A stretch of 64,000 bases of DNA. It comes from JAJPJE01 sp963848375 (GTDB lineage Bacteria > Acidobacteriota > Terriglobia > Terriglobales > Acidobacteriaceae). The position numbers and the translations under genes were made by a program. The notes beneath the pieces were generated by a model. The model saw nothing but the letters and a program-made list of their open reading frames with translations. It did not search any database and had not been told where the DNA came from. Positions 8,685-17,674 of the stretch are shown here, piece after piece. The stretch covers positions 62,001 through 126,000 of the forward strand of contig CAWKDK010000020.1 of the NCBI GenBank assembly GCA_963848375.1, given 5' to 3'. The stretch's first letter is position 1, and the number at the start of each line of letters is the position of its first letter.

Positions 8685-9176
8685 ATGCCAGAGAACTACT
8701 TCGCGCGCTACTTACCACTGTTGTTCCAGGTCCTCGTGGCCGTGGGAATGGCTATCGGCATGGTTACGCTTTCATGGGTCCTCGGAAAGCACAAGTACAA
8801 CCGCGCCAAAATGTCGCCGTACGAATGCGGCATGGAACCGATCGGCGATACGCAAGGTCGTTTCTCGGTGAAGTTCTACCTGGTCGCCATGCTCTTCATC
8901 CTGTTCGACGTGGAAGCCGTGTTCCTGTATCCATGGGCAGTGATTCTGCGCGATCTGAAAATGTTCGGCTTCTGGGAGATGCTGGTGTATGTAGTAGTCA
9001 TTCTCGGTGGCCTCTTTTATATTTGGAAAAAGGGCGTCATCGACTGGAACAAGCCAGAAGCGATTCGAACCGTGGGGATTCCTTCTACTCCTGATTTTCG
9101 GCTTGCGAGGATTCCAACCGAAACTCCCGCCGAAATTCCTGTGGGTGCCGCCGTCGCGGCAGAGGGAAGCAAGTAA
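8685..9176 (+). CDS. nuoA: NADH-quinone oxidoreductase subunit A
   Basis: First gene of the complex I operon; a small membrane-arm subunit near the quinone site. Three transmembrane segments are visible (about residues 8-32, 64-85 and 92-112). The conserved MSPYECGMEPIGD loop with its Cys near residue 47 and KFYLVAMLFILFDVE follow as expected. At 163 residues it is about 40 longer than usual; the extra part is a Pro/Ala-rich soluble tail. It is 3 bp from nuoC; in many operons nuoB would come next but is absent here. Confidence 0.95.
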   Translation: MPENYFARYLPLLFQVLVAVGMAIGMVTLSWVLGKHKYNRAKMSPYECGMEPIGDTQGRFSVKFYLVAMLFILFDVEAVFLYPWAVILRDLKMFGFWEMLVYVVVILGGLFYIWKKGVIDWNKPEAIRTVGIPSTPDFRLARIPTETPAEIPVGAAVAAEGSK

Positions 9177-9179
9177 AAC

Positions 9180-9677
9180 ATGCCTTTAGTCCCAGCCGTA
9201 ACCGATATCAATCAGCTGAAAGATCGTCTGGAAGTGGCGCGGTTGCTGGAGTGGAACACCTCCGCCGTAGCCGGTGCGAAGTACGATCGCAATGAACTGA
9301 CGATCTGGATTGACCGGCAACACATCCTCGACGCGATGACATTTCTGCGGGATGACTCGCAGTTGCGCTTCAACCTTCTTTGCGATGTGACGTGCGTTGA
9401 CTGGTATCCCTCGGAACCCCGCTTTGAAGTCGTGTACGAGCTGCGCTCGATTCCGCGAAACAAGCGCGTGCGCGTTAAGGTGAAGCTGAATAGTGACGAT
9501 GCGCGGATTCAATCGGTGATCAATATTTGGCTGTCGTCGAATTTCTTCGAGAGAGAAGTCTTCGACCTTTTTGGAATCTACTTCGAGGGCCATCCGTATC
9601 TGCGGCGCATCATGATGCCGGAAGATTGGGAAGGTCATCCAATGCGTAAGGACTACCCGGTGGAGGGATATCGCTAA
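9180..9677 (+). CDS. nuoC: NADH-quinone oxidoreductase subunit C
   Basis: A 165-residue hydrophilic subunit of the complex I connecting module. It has the 30-kDa subunit signature near the C-terminus: ERE-VFDLFGIYFEGHPYLR, then MMPEDWEGHPMRKDYP. It is preceded by a purine-rich ribosome site (GAGGGAAG) and stops directly against the nuoD start. NuoC is separate from NuoD here, unlike the fused form in E. coli. Confidence 0.96.
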   Translation: MPLVPAVTDINQLKDRLEVARLLEWNTSAVAGAKYDRNELTIWIDRQHILDAMTFLRDDSQLRFNLLCDVTCVDWYPSEPRFEVVYELRSIPRNKRVRVKVKLNSDDARIQSVINIWLSSNFFEREVFDLFGIYFEGHPYLRRIMMPEDWEGHPMRKDYPVEGYR

Positions 9678-10884
9678 ATGGCTCACATGGCGCCCACGCC
9701 AGTCATGGACCCAGCAGCCGATCGCACGATGGTCCTCAATATGGGACCACAGCACCCGTCCACGCACGGCGTGCTGCGCTTGCTGCTCGAAATTGATGGC
9801 GAAACCATCGTACGCATGATGCCCGACATCGGCTATCTGCACACGGGTATCGAGAAGACCACTGAGGCCAAGTTCTACCAGCAAGTTGTTCCGCTTACCG
9901 ATCGCATCGATTATCTCTGCCCAATGACCAACAACCTCGCGTACTGCCTGGCAGTAGAGAAGTTGCTTGGCATGGAAATTCCGCCGCGAGCGCAGTGGAT
10001 CCGCGTCATGCTGAACGAATTGACGCGTATCAATTCGCACCTGGTATGGTTGGGTACCCACGCCTTGGACCTCGGCGCGATGACAGTGTTCCTCTATTGT
10101 TTCCGCGAGCGCGAAGACGTGCTGCGACTGTTCGAGATGGTGAGCGGACAGCGCATGATGACATCGTACTTTCGCATTGGTGGCCTCGCACTGGATCTGC
10201 CGCTCGGATTCCTGGATCGTCTGAAGAAATTTGCCGACCGCTTCCCGAGCAACGTAGATGAGTACGAGAACCTGCTGACATCCAATCCGATCTGGATGGA
10301 GCGCACCAAGGGCGTAGCGTACATCTCGGCGGACGATGCAATTGCGTTGGGAACAACTGGTCCGACACTTGCGCGCAAGCGGAATAGATACCGACCTTCG
10401 CCGTGATGAGCCTTACTCAGGTTACGAGAATTTCAGATTCAAAGTTCCGGTTCGAACCGAGGGCGACGTCTACGCCCGGTATCTGTGCCGCGTGCAGGAA
10501 CTGCGCGAGTCGATCGGCATTGTGCAGCAGGCCATCGCGGGATTGCCCGAAGGCCGCTACAAGGCCGATGCGCCGAAAGTAGTTCTCCCCGACCGCGAGA
10601 ACATGAAGACGCAGATGGAATCGCTCATTTATCACTTCAAGATCGTAACCGAGGGATTCACGGTTCCGGCGGGCGAAGTTTATCAGGCGATTGAGTCGCC
10701 GCGTGGGGAAATGGGCTATTACATTGTCAGTGACGGCACGGCAAAACCGTATCGAGTGCACATGCGCTCGCCATCTTTCGCGAATCTGCAGGCGCTTCCG
10801 AAGATGTGCGAAGGACGCCTGATCGCTGATGTGGTGGCGGCGATCGGAAGCATTGATATCGTTTTAGGTGACTGCGACCGGTAA
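9678..10884 (+). CDS. nuoD: NADH-quinone oxidoreductase subunit D (interrupted by one extra base)
   Basis: The 49-kDa subunit forming the quinone cavity of complex I. The first frame (9678-10406) runs from NMGPQHPSTHGVLR through AIALGTTGPTL and then goes off frame. The second frame picks up at RASGIDTDLRRDEPYSGYEN and continues to VLGDCDR. Removing one T at 10369-10370 (ACACTTGCGCGC) restores a 401-residue protein of normal size. All other nuo genes of the operon are intact and the gene is expected to be essential to the complex, so a sequencing or assembly error is the simplest reading; a true disruption is possible. Confidence 0.9.
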
Positions 10885-10920
10885 GCGGCTCGTTGTGGGG
10901 CTCTGGTAAGACAAATTCAT

Positions 10921-11403
10921 ATGCGATTTTCGGAACAGCTGGAAACTCGAATCACCGAAATGCTGACGCACTATCCCGTCAAGCGATCGATCCTCGTGCC
11001 GACGCTTTTGTTTGTGCAGGACGAGGTCGGGTACTTAAGCGACGAAGCGATCGCCGAAGTGGCAAAGCGTGTCGAGTTGACGGAGCTCGAAGTACGCAAC
11101 GTCATCAGCTACTACTCGATGCTCACGTTGAAGCCGAAGGGCAAGTTCAACATTCAGGTGTGCACGAATATCTGCTGCATGTTGCGTGGCGGCGAATCGA
11201 TTTTCGATCACTGCAAGAAGAAGCTGGGTATTGGTCACAAGATGACCACGCCGGACGGAATGTTCTCGCTCGAAGAAGTCGAATGCATCGGTGCGTGCAG
11301 CTGGGCGCCTGCGATGCAAGTGAATTACGACTTCCACGAGAATCTGACGCCGGAAAAAGTTGACGACATTCTGGACAACTACAGGCATAAGGCGCAGCAA
11401 TAA
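10921..11403 (+). CDS. nuoE: NADH-quinone oxidoreductase subunit E
   Basis: A 160-residue 24-kDa subunit of the NADH dehydrogenase module. It carries the [2Fe-2S] ligands in thioredoxin-like form: VCTNICCML near residue 80 and ECIGACSWAP near residue 120. The N-terminal helical part (LVPTLLFVQDEVGYLSDEAI) is typical. It is followed 2 bp later by nuoF, its partner in the module that transfers electrons from NADH. Confidence 0.96.
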   Translation: MRFSEQLETRITEMLTHYPVKRSILVPTLLFVQDEVGYLSDEAIAEVAKRVELTELEVRNVISYYSMLTLKPKGKFNIQVCTNICCMLRGGESIFDHCKKKLGIGHKMTTPDGMFSLEEVECIGACSWAPAMQVNYDFHENLTPEKVDDILDNYRHKAQQ

Positions 11404-11405
11404 GC

Positions 11406-12734
11406 ATGGCTGACTTAGTCTCACATCCCGCGGAAGTCAAGGTTATCTCCAAGCGCTTCGGCAAAGGCGCGGCGAACATCGATCGCTACCTGGAACTCGA
11501 CGGATACAAGGCCGTCCAGAAAGCGCTGGGGATGGATGCGGACGCAATTATCAATGAGGTGAAGGCTTCCAGCTTGCGCGGACGCGGCGGCGCGGGTTTC
11601 GCGACCGGCATGAAGTGGTCATTCGTGCCGAAGCAGTCGTCCAAGCCGAAGTACGTGCTGTGCAATGGCGACGAGAGCGAGCCTGGCACCTGCAAGGATC
11701 GCCTGATCCTGGAGCACGATCCGCATTCCGTCATCGAAGGCGTCGTCATTGCCGGCCTCGCGATTGGCGCCAAGATCGGCTACATCTATATACGTGGTGA
11801 ATATCGCTATCTCTCCGTGATCATGGAGAAGGCGATTGCCGATGCCTACGCGCGCGGTTTCCTCGGCAAGAACATCTTCGGTAGCGGAAGGGATTTCGAC
11901 GTCTACTGGCACGGCGGCGCCGGAGCCTACGAAGTCGGCGAAGAATCGGCGCTGATGGAATCGCTGGAAGGCAAGCGCGGCATTCCGCGCATCAAGCCGC
12001 CCTTCCCTGCTGTTGTCGGACTATTTGGCGGACCGACGGTCATTAATAATGTGGAGACGCTGGCGAGCGTTCCCCCCATCCTTCTGCAGGGCGGCGAGTG
12101 GTACGCGAGCCTCGGCACTCCGAAGAATGGCGGAACCCGTCTCTACTGCCTGAGCGGACACCTGAACAACCCTGGCGTCTACGAATTACCGGTTGGCTTC
12201 AATCTTTTGCGCATGATTGAGGAAGTTGGCGGTGGTGTGTGGAAAGGTCACAAGCTCAAGGCAGTCACGCCCGGTGGATCGTCGTGTCCAATCCTGAAAG
12301 CGGACGAATGCGACGTTGCCATGGACTTCGACAGCCTGATGAAAGCTGGATCGATGCTCGGCTCAGGCGGCGTGGTGATCCTCGACGAGCAAACGTGCAT
12401 GGTGAAGTACGCGCTGCGCACCATCAAGTTCTACCAACACGAAAGCTGTGGATGGTGCATTCCCTGTCGTGAAGGTACAGACTGGCTTATGAAATCGCTC
12501 AAGCGATTCCATGCTGGGGCGGGCGTAAAGAAAGACATCGACAACATTCAATATCTCGCTGAGAACATGCTGGGACGCACGTTCTGCGCGCTTGGCGATG
12601 CGGCCGCGATGCCGACAATTTCGATCGTAAAGAAGTTCCGCAACGAATTTGAAGACCACCTGGAGGGGCGTCCTTGCCCATTCGATCCGGAGAGCGTGAC
12701 ACAACAACTTCCGGTACTGGCGGCCACCCGATGA
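11406..12734 (+). CDS. nuoF: NADH-quinone oxidoreductase subunit F
   Basis: The 51-kDa, 442-residue subunit that binds NADH and FMN. It shows the glycine-rich GRGGAGFATGMKW (about residue 58), CNGDESEPGTCKDR (about residue 85), and the [4Fe-4S] ligands in SCGWCIPCREGTDW (about residue 350) plus a later Cys in GRTFCALGDAAA. The length is usual. It overlaps the next gene by an ATGA. Confidence 0.97.
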   Translation: MADLVSHPAEVKVISKRFGKGAANIDRYLELDGYKAVQKALGMDADAIINEVKASSLRGRGGAGFATGMKWSFVPKQSSKPKYVLCNGDESEPGTCKDRLILEHDPHSVIEGVVIAGLAIGAKIGYIYIRGEYRYLSVIMEKAIADAYARGFLGKNIFGSGRDFDVYWHGGAGAYEVGEESALMESLEGKRGIPRIKPPFPAVVGLFGGPTVINNVETLASVPPILLQGGEWYASLGTPKNGGTRLYCLSGHLNNPGVYELPVGFNLLRMIEEVGGGVWKGHKLKAVTPGGSSCPILKADECDVAMDFDSLMKAGSMLGSGGVVILDEQTCMVKYALRTIKFYQHESCGWCIPCREGTDWLMKSLKRFHAGAGVKKDIDNIQYLAENMLGRTFCALGDAAAMPTISIVKKFRNEFEDHLEGRPCPFDPESVTQQLPVLAATR

Positions 12735-13285
12735 TGACAGCTGCACAACCCGAGTCTCCCGCGAATGAGATTGAGTTTCTGGTGAACTGCCTGGAGGCGA
12801 GCCGGGAAAGATTTTTGCGGGCGGTCGAGGGAGTGTCTGAATCAGCTGCAAACGTGAAGATCGGAGAAAGCAGTTGGTCGATTCTGCATTGTGCCGAGCA
12901 TGTTGCTACGGCTGAGCGTCAGATGATGACGATGTGGAACAAGCTGGCCGCAGCCGGAAAAGGTGATCCGGCGAAAGATGCCGGCGTTCCAGCAAACGCG
13001 CTGAATCGCGAGAAGAAGAATATGTCTCCGGAGCGCTCGCGCCCGAATGGGCGTTACGCGGAACTGAGTGCAGCGATAGCGGACTTCCGAACAAACCGCG
13101 CAACTTCGATTGCCGCCCTGCAGGGCTCGACGCTCGAGGACCTGCGCGGAAAAGTAGTTCAGCACCCGCTCGCCGGGGAAATCGATGGCTATCAGCTCTT
13201 CCGACTAATGGCGGCGCATGCCGAACGGCATGCTGCGCAGATCGAAGATATCAAGAACCATCCCGCGTACAAGCAGGCGGGGTAA
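12731..13285 (+). CDS. DinB-like four-helix-bundle protein inside the nuo operon
   Basis: About 184 residues, starting in the ATGATG that overlaps the nuoF stop, so it is translationally coupled. Features are an N-terminal helix, SWSILHCAEHVATAERQM with a His near residue 49, and a C-terminal YQLFRLMAAHAERHAAQIEDI. Three His positions spread over the bundle are how DinB/DUF664-like proteins bind a metal. These proteins include thiol-dependent S-transferases, but the substrate cannot be read here. It has no known place in complex I. A second, different DinB-like gene closes the operon after nuoN. Confidence 0.85.
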   Translation: MMTAAQPESPANEIEFLVNCLEASRERFLRAVEGVSESAANVKIGESSWSILHCAEHVATAERQMMTMWNKLAAAGKGDPAKDAGVPANALNREKKNMSPERSRPNGRYAELSAAIADFRTNRATSIAALQGSTLEDLRGKVVQHPLAGEIDGYQLFRLMAAHAERHAAQIEDIKNHPAYKQAG

Positions 13286-13337
13286 ACGGCACAGTCGGAC
13301 GAAGCGTTCGACGAGCAGATTCGCGAATATCGAAACT

Positions 13338-15707
13338 ATGGCAGAAGCACCCAAGCTGGTAAACCTTACGGTCGACGGAAAAGCGATTTCCGCGCCCGCC
13401 GGCACTCTTTTGATTGAAGCCTGCAAGTCGGCCGGCGTTGAGATTCCGTCTTTTTGCTACTACCCCAATTTGTCCGTGCAGGGCGCATGCCGCATGTGCC
13501 TGGTGAAAATCGAAAAGATGCCGAAGCTGCAGACCTCGTGTACCACCGTGGTCGGCGAAGGCATGATCGTCACCACCGAGAATGACGAGATCCACCAGGC
13601 GCGTAAGTCGATGCTGGAACTGCTGCTCGCCAATCATCCGCTCGATTGTCCAGTCTGCGACGCCGGTGGTCAGTGCGAACTGCAGGACATGACCTTCACC
13701 TACGGCGCCGCGGAAAGCAAGTTCGTCGACATCAAGAATCATCGCGATGAACAACAGTGGTCGCCGGTGGTCTACTTCGATCGCCCGCGCTGCATTCTCT
13801 GCTACCGTTGCGTGCGTGTTTGCGGCGAAGCCATGGACGTGTGGGCGCTGGGCATCCAGCAGCGCGGTGTCAGCTCGGTAATCGCTCCGAATCAGAACGA
13901 TCACCTCGAGTGCGAAGAGTGCGGCATGTGCATCGACATCTGCCCGGTAGGTGCACTTACATCAGGCTCGTATCGATACAAGACCCGTCCGTGGGAGATG
14001 AATCACGTCTCCACCGTTTGCACGCACTGCGGTGACGGTTGCAAGACGACCTTGGGCGTACGCCGCTCGGATACCGGTATGGAAATCATGCGCGGCGACA
14101 ATCGCGACAAGAGCGGCATCAATGGCGATTTCCTGTGTATTAAGGGCCGCTATTCCTTCGATTTCGCAAAGAGCCCCGAACGCATCACTGAACCGCATAT
14201 CCGCCGCAACGGCAAGCTCGAGCCTGCGACATGGGAAGCGGCTTTCGAGTTGATCGCCAGCAAATTCAAAGAAGTGCGCGATCGCGATGGTGGAGCTGCG
14301 ATTGGTGTGATCGGATCGACGCGCACCACGAACGAAGAAAACTACCTGCTGCAGAAGTTCGCGCGCCTGGTGCTGGGGACCAATAATATTGATCATCATC
14401 GGACAGCGGATTATCCGGGCTTCATCAGTGCGCTCGCAGGCACGACGGGCCTAACGGCCACCATGCGCGACGTGGCATCCGCACCGGCAATCTTGTTGAT
14501 TGGCAACGATCCTACGGAGCAGCATCCGCTGCTCGCCTGGCAAATCCGCAACAACGTTCGCCTGAACAAAGCGCGCCTCTACACGGTGAACTCCAAAGAG
14601 ATCAAGTTGCAGCGGCAATCGGCTGTGTTCCAGTTGATTCCGGTAGGCGGTGAAGGCGCGTTCGCGCACTTCCTGGCAGGCAACGAGGCTGCCGCCGATT
14701 CGCTCGGCTCCCGCGAATCCCTCTCTTCCCTTCGCGACAAGTTGCGCGGTGAAAAAGAGCTGGTCATTGCTTTTGGATCTGAGCTTCGCGGCGAAGACAT
14801 CCAGCCGCTGGTTCAATTCGCGAAAAGCGTCGGCGCCAAGCTGATCTGCCTCGGCGACTACGCCAATTCGCGTGGCGCTTCGGATATGGGCCTATATCCC
14901 GATCTTCTCCCCGGCTACTTCCCTGTTTCGCAGACCACCGGCGCAGCCGATGAAGAATGGATGGCGAAGGTTCCGAAGCAGCCCGGCATCTCACTTCAGG
15001 AAATGTTCCCCGCTGCAGCCTCCGGAAAACTAAAGGCACTTTACGTGGTCGGATCGAATCCGGTCGCGCGCTACAACGTGGATCCGTTCGCGCTGAAGAA
15101 CACGTTCACGGTTGTGCAGGACATGTTCCTGACCGAAACCGCGATCCTCGCCGATGTAGTTCTGCCCCCCGCGAACGCCTATGAGAAGTCGGGCACGTTC
15201 ACGAATACATGCGGCGACTTACAGCGCGTTCAAAAAGCTGGCGACATCACGACAGTCAAATCCGATTTTGAAATCATCGTGCGGATTGCGAACGCCATGG
15301 GTTACGACGTCCACAGCCTGGTTCCGTTTGGTCCCGGACTGCGCTCCGACATGGGCCAGTCTCGTGGCGCTGAGTCGGGCGAAGCGGATCGGCACAAGGT
15401 ATGGCTGACGCGCCAGGGCATCGAGCCCAAGCTGAGCCCATTTGATCCGATGGCATTGCTAGACGAAATTCAGCGACTCGTGCCCGGTTACGACGTTTCG
15501 CGCCTGAACCTGATGGCGGGCAACGATCAGCATACGCAGATTCCGGACATCGGCGAAGGCCAGTTGCCAAGCCATCCGGAGTTGATTGTGCCCTCGGACG
15601 ACACGCTATTTACGTCGGGAACGCTTGGGCGCTATTCAACTGTTCTTAACTCGGTAATGGAAAACGATCGCGCCGTCCCGGAAGATGCCGGGATTCCGGC
15701 GGACTGA
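13338..15707 (+). CDS. nuoG: NADH-quinone oxidoreductase subunit G
   Basis: The large iron-sulfur subunit, 789 residues from the start at 13338; the open frame before it overlaps the DinB-like gene and is not used. In order: a [2Fe-2S] ferredoxin domain (SFCYYPN, GACRMCLVKI), the His/Cys region CPVCDAGGQCELQD near residue 108, two [4Fe-4S] sets (CILCYRCVRVC, CEECGMCIDICPVG), a further CTHCGDGCKTTLGV set near residue 230, then a molybdopterin-oxidoreductase-like domain lacking a catalytic role in complex I. The C-terminus ends in a short tail. It lies between the DinB-like gene and nuoH. Confidence 0.95.
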   Translation: MAEAPKLVNLTVDGKAISAPAGTLLIEACKSAGVEIPSFCYYPNLSVQGACRMCLVKIEKMPKLQTSCTTVVGEGMIVTTENDEIHQARKSMLELLLANHPLDCPVCDAGGQCELQDMTFTYGAAESKFVDIKNHRDEQQWSPVVYFDRPRCILCYRCVRVCGEAMDVWALGIQQRGVSSVIAPNQNDHLECEECGMCIDICPVGALTSGSYRYKTRPWEMNHVSTVCTHCGDGCKTTLGVRRSDTGMEIMRGDNRDKSGINGDFLCIKGRYSFDFAKSPERITEPHIRRNGKLEPATWEAAFELIASKFKEVRDRDGGAAIGVIGSTRTTNEENYLLQKFARLVLGTNNIDHHRTADYPGFISALAGTTGLTATMRDVASAPAILLIGNDPTEQHPLLAWQIRNNVRLNKARLYTVNSKEIKLQRQSAVFQLIPVGGEGAFAHFLAGNEAAADSLGSRESLSSLRDKLRGEKELVIAFGSELRGEDIQPLVQFAKSVGAKLICLGDYANSRGASDMGLYPDLLPGYFPVSQTTGAADEEWMAKVPKQPGISLQEMFPAAASGKLKALYVVGSNPVARYNVDPFALKNTFTVVQDMFLTETAILADVVLPPANAYEKSGTFTNTCGDLQRVQKAGDITTVKSDFEIIVRIANAMGYDVHSLVPFGPGLRSDMGQSRGAESGEADRHKVWLTRQGIEPKLSPFDPMALLDEIQRLVPGYDVSRLNLMAGNDQHTQIPDIGEGQLPSHPELIVPSDDTLFTSGTLGRYSTVLNSVMENDRAVPEDAGIPAD

Positions 15708-15769
15708 TCGCAACACAGGTTCAATAATTTTTACAGGGGCGATAGTCCCCTTGCAGAAGGCTCACTACA

Positions 15770-16822
15770 TTGCCAACTGGAAATCTTAGCGTCACCACAT
15801 TTGTGATCGTCTCGATCATCAAGATCCTGGTGGTCCTGTTTGTGTTGCTGACCGCGGTGGCCTACACCGTGTGGCTGGAGCGCAAAGTTGTCGGCCACAT
15901 TCAGAATCGCTGGGGTCCCACGCGCGTCGGCCCGTTCGGCTTGCTGCAACCGCTGGCAGACGGGTTGAAATTCATCTTCAAAGAAGACCTGACGCCGCCA
16001 TATGTACACAAGTTCCTGTACATCCTGGCGCCCATGCTCGCGCTGTGCATGTCGCTCATCTCGATTTCGTTGATCCCGTTCGGCAACTGGGTAACAGTCG
16101 CCGGCGTAAGCACACCGTTGCAGATCACAGATACCAACATCGGACTGCTGATCATTCTCGGTATCACTTCGATTGGCGTGTACGGCGTGGCGCTAGCTGG
16201 TTGGTCGTCGAACAGCAAGTATTCGCTGCTCGGTGGACTTCGTGCCAGCGCGCAGATGGTCAGCTATGAAGTAGCGCTCGGACTCTCGCTTGTTGGAATC
16301 CTGATCATTTGCGGGACGTTCAGTCTGCGTGGAATCGTCGACGCACAGACGGGCACGTGGTTCCACGTGATTCCCAGGTGGAACATCTTTAAAGGACAGT
16401 TTGTCGCCTTCTTTATTTATCTGATGGCCGCGTACGCCGAGACGAATCGTATTCCCTTTGATTTACCGGAAGCGGAAACCGAACTAGTTGCGGGCTATCA
16501 CACCGAGTACAGCGCAATGAAGTTTGCCATGTTCTTCATGGCCGAGTATTCGAACATGGTCACGGTTGGCTGCCTGGCGAGCATTCTGTTTCTCGGTGGT
16601 TGGAACGGCCCCGTGTTCGGTCCACCAATCGTGCAAGCGGTGTTGCCCATTTTCTGGTTCGCGTTGCGCGTAGTTTTCTTCATGTTCGTTTACATATGGG
16701 TCCGCGGAACGCTGCCGCGTTTTCGCTACGATCAGCTGATGGCGTTCGCATGGAAATTCCTATTGCCGCTCGCCATTGCCAATATCATGATCACGGCCTT
16801 GGTAGTTGCGTTACGTTCCTGA
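15770..16822 (+). CDS. nuoH: NADH-quinone oxidoreductase subunit H
   Basis: A 350-residue membrane subunit joining the peripheral arm to the membrane arm. It shows RWGPTRVGPFGLLQPLADG near residue 45, the acidic loop FDLPEAETELVAGYHTEYSA near residue 230, and about eight transmembrane helices. The start is TTG at 15770 with GAAGG upstream; no ATG or GTG fits better. In most operons nuoI follows, but here nuoJ follows directly. Confidence 0.95.
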   Translation: MPTGNLSVTTFVIVSIIKILVVLFVLLTAVAYTVWLERKVVGHIQNRWGPTRVGPFGLLQPLADGLKFIFKEDLTPPYVHKFLYILAPMLALCMSLISISLIPFGNWVTVAGVSTPLQITDTNIGLLIILGITSIGVYGVALAGWSSNSKYSLLGGLRASAQMVSYEVALGLSLVGILIICGTFSLRGIVDAQTGTWFHVIPRWNIFKGQFVAFFIYLMAAYAETNRIPFDLPEAETELVAGYHTEYSAMKFAMFFMAEYSNMVTVGCLASILFLGGWNGPVFGPPIVQAVLPIFWFALRVVFFMFVYIWVRGTLPRFRYDQLMAFAWKFLLPLAIANIMITALVVALRS

Positions 16823-16859
16823 TTTCGCAATGTGCGCGCTTAGTCGCGCTGGAAAAATC

Positions 16860-17354
16860 ATGCTTCATCTGGCTTTGTTCCTTATCTTCGGAGTAATTGC
16901 GGTCGCGGGCGCCATCAACCTGGTGGCGCAGACGCACCCGATCAATAGCGCGCTCTCGCTGGTTGTGGTGATGGCCGCGCTCGCCGCGGAATACCTGCTA
17001 CTCGGCGCCGAGTTCCTGGCGGCGATCCAGGTCATCGTGTACGCCGGCGCCATCATGGTGCTGTTCGTCTTCACCATCATGCTTCTGAATGCCGGTGCCG
17101 AAGAGCACACGCGCGGCAGCAAGGTTGCGCTGATCATCGGCGTGCCCGGCCTGATCATTGGATCGGTCACAGTCGCGTGGGCGCTCATTCACGCGCATAT
17201 CGGTGCGGAAGTCCCCGTGGGATCGCTCTACGGATCGGCCCAGGGAATCGGACATTTGCTGTTCCGCGACTTCCTGCTGCCATTTGAAATCACTTCCGTA
17301 CTGATCCTGATCGCCATCATGGGCGCCGTGGTGCTCGCGCGGAGGGAAAGCTAA
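16860..17354 (+). CDS. nuoJ: NADH-quinone oxidoreductase subunit J
   Basis: A 164-residue, five-helix membrane subunit. MLHLALFLIFGVIAVAGAIN begins helix 1, and the core VIVYAGAIMVLFVFTIMLLN near residue 60 is the family hallmark. The start at 16860 gives the standard N-terminus; the open frame extends upstream to 16806 but that part overlaps nuoH. It shares one base with nuoK. Confidence 0.95.
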   Translation: MLHLALFLIFGVIAVAGAINLVAQTHPINSALSLVVVMAALAAEYLLLGAEFLAAIQVIVYAGAIMVLFVFTIMLLNAGAEEHTRGSKVALIIGVPGLIIGSVTVAWALIHAHIGAEVPVGSLYGSAQGIGHLLFRDFLLPFEITSVLILIAIMGAVVLARRES

Positions 17355-17656
17355 TGGTGCCGATCTCCTATTACCTGGTGCTGAGCGCGATCCTGTTTGC
17401 CCTGGGTGTGCTTGGATTTCTGATCAAGCGCAACATCATCACCATCTTCATGTCGATCGAGCTGATGCTGAATGCCGTGAATCTTTCGTTCGTGGCATTC
17501 GCCGCGTACTGGCATGCGCTCAGCGGGCAGGTATTCGTTTTCTTCGTGATGGTGGTCGCGGCGGCGGAAGCGGCCGTGGGACTGGCCATCATTATTGCAG
17601 TGTTCCGCACGCGGCAGACATTGAATCCAGACCGCGTGAACCTGTTGAAGCTGTAG
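17354..17656 (+). CDS. nuoK: NADH-quinone oxidoreductase subunit K
   Basis: A 100-residue, three-helix antiporter-like subunit of standard length. It has the conserved Glu in IFMSIELMLNAVNL near residue 36 and a second Glu in VAAAEAAVGLAI near residue 72, both used in proton transfer. It is coupled to nuoJ by a one-base overlap. Confidence 0.97.
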   Translation: MVPISYYLVLSAILFALGVLGFLIKRNIITIFMSIELMLNAVNLSFVAFAAYWHALSGQVFVFFVMVVAAAEAAVGLAIIIAVFRTRQTLNPDRVNLLKL

Positions 17657-17674
17657 GCAGGGATATAGATAAAA

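Noticed and set aside
13218..13337. N-terminal extension of NuoG
   Set aside because: These 40 residues overlap the DinB-like gene in another frame and are not part of the known NuoG N-terminus.
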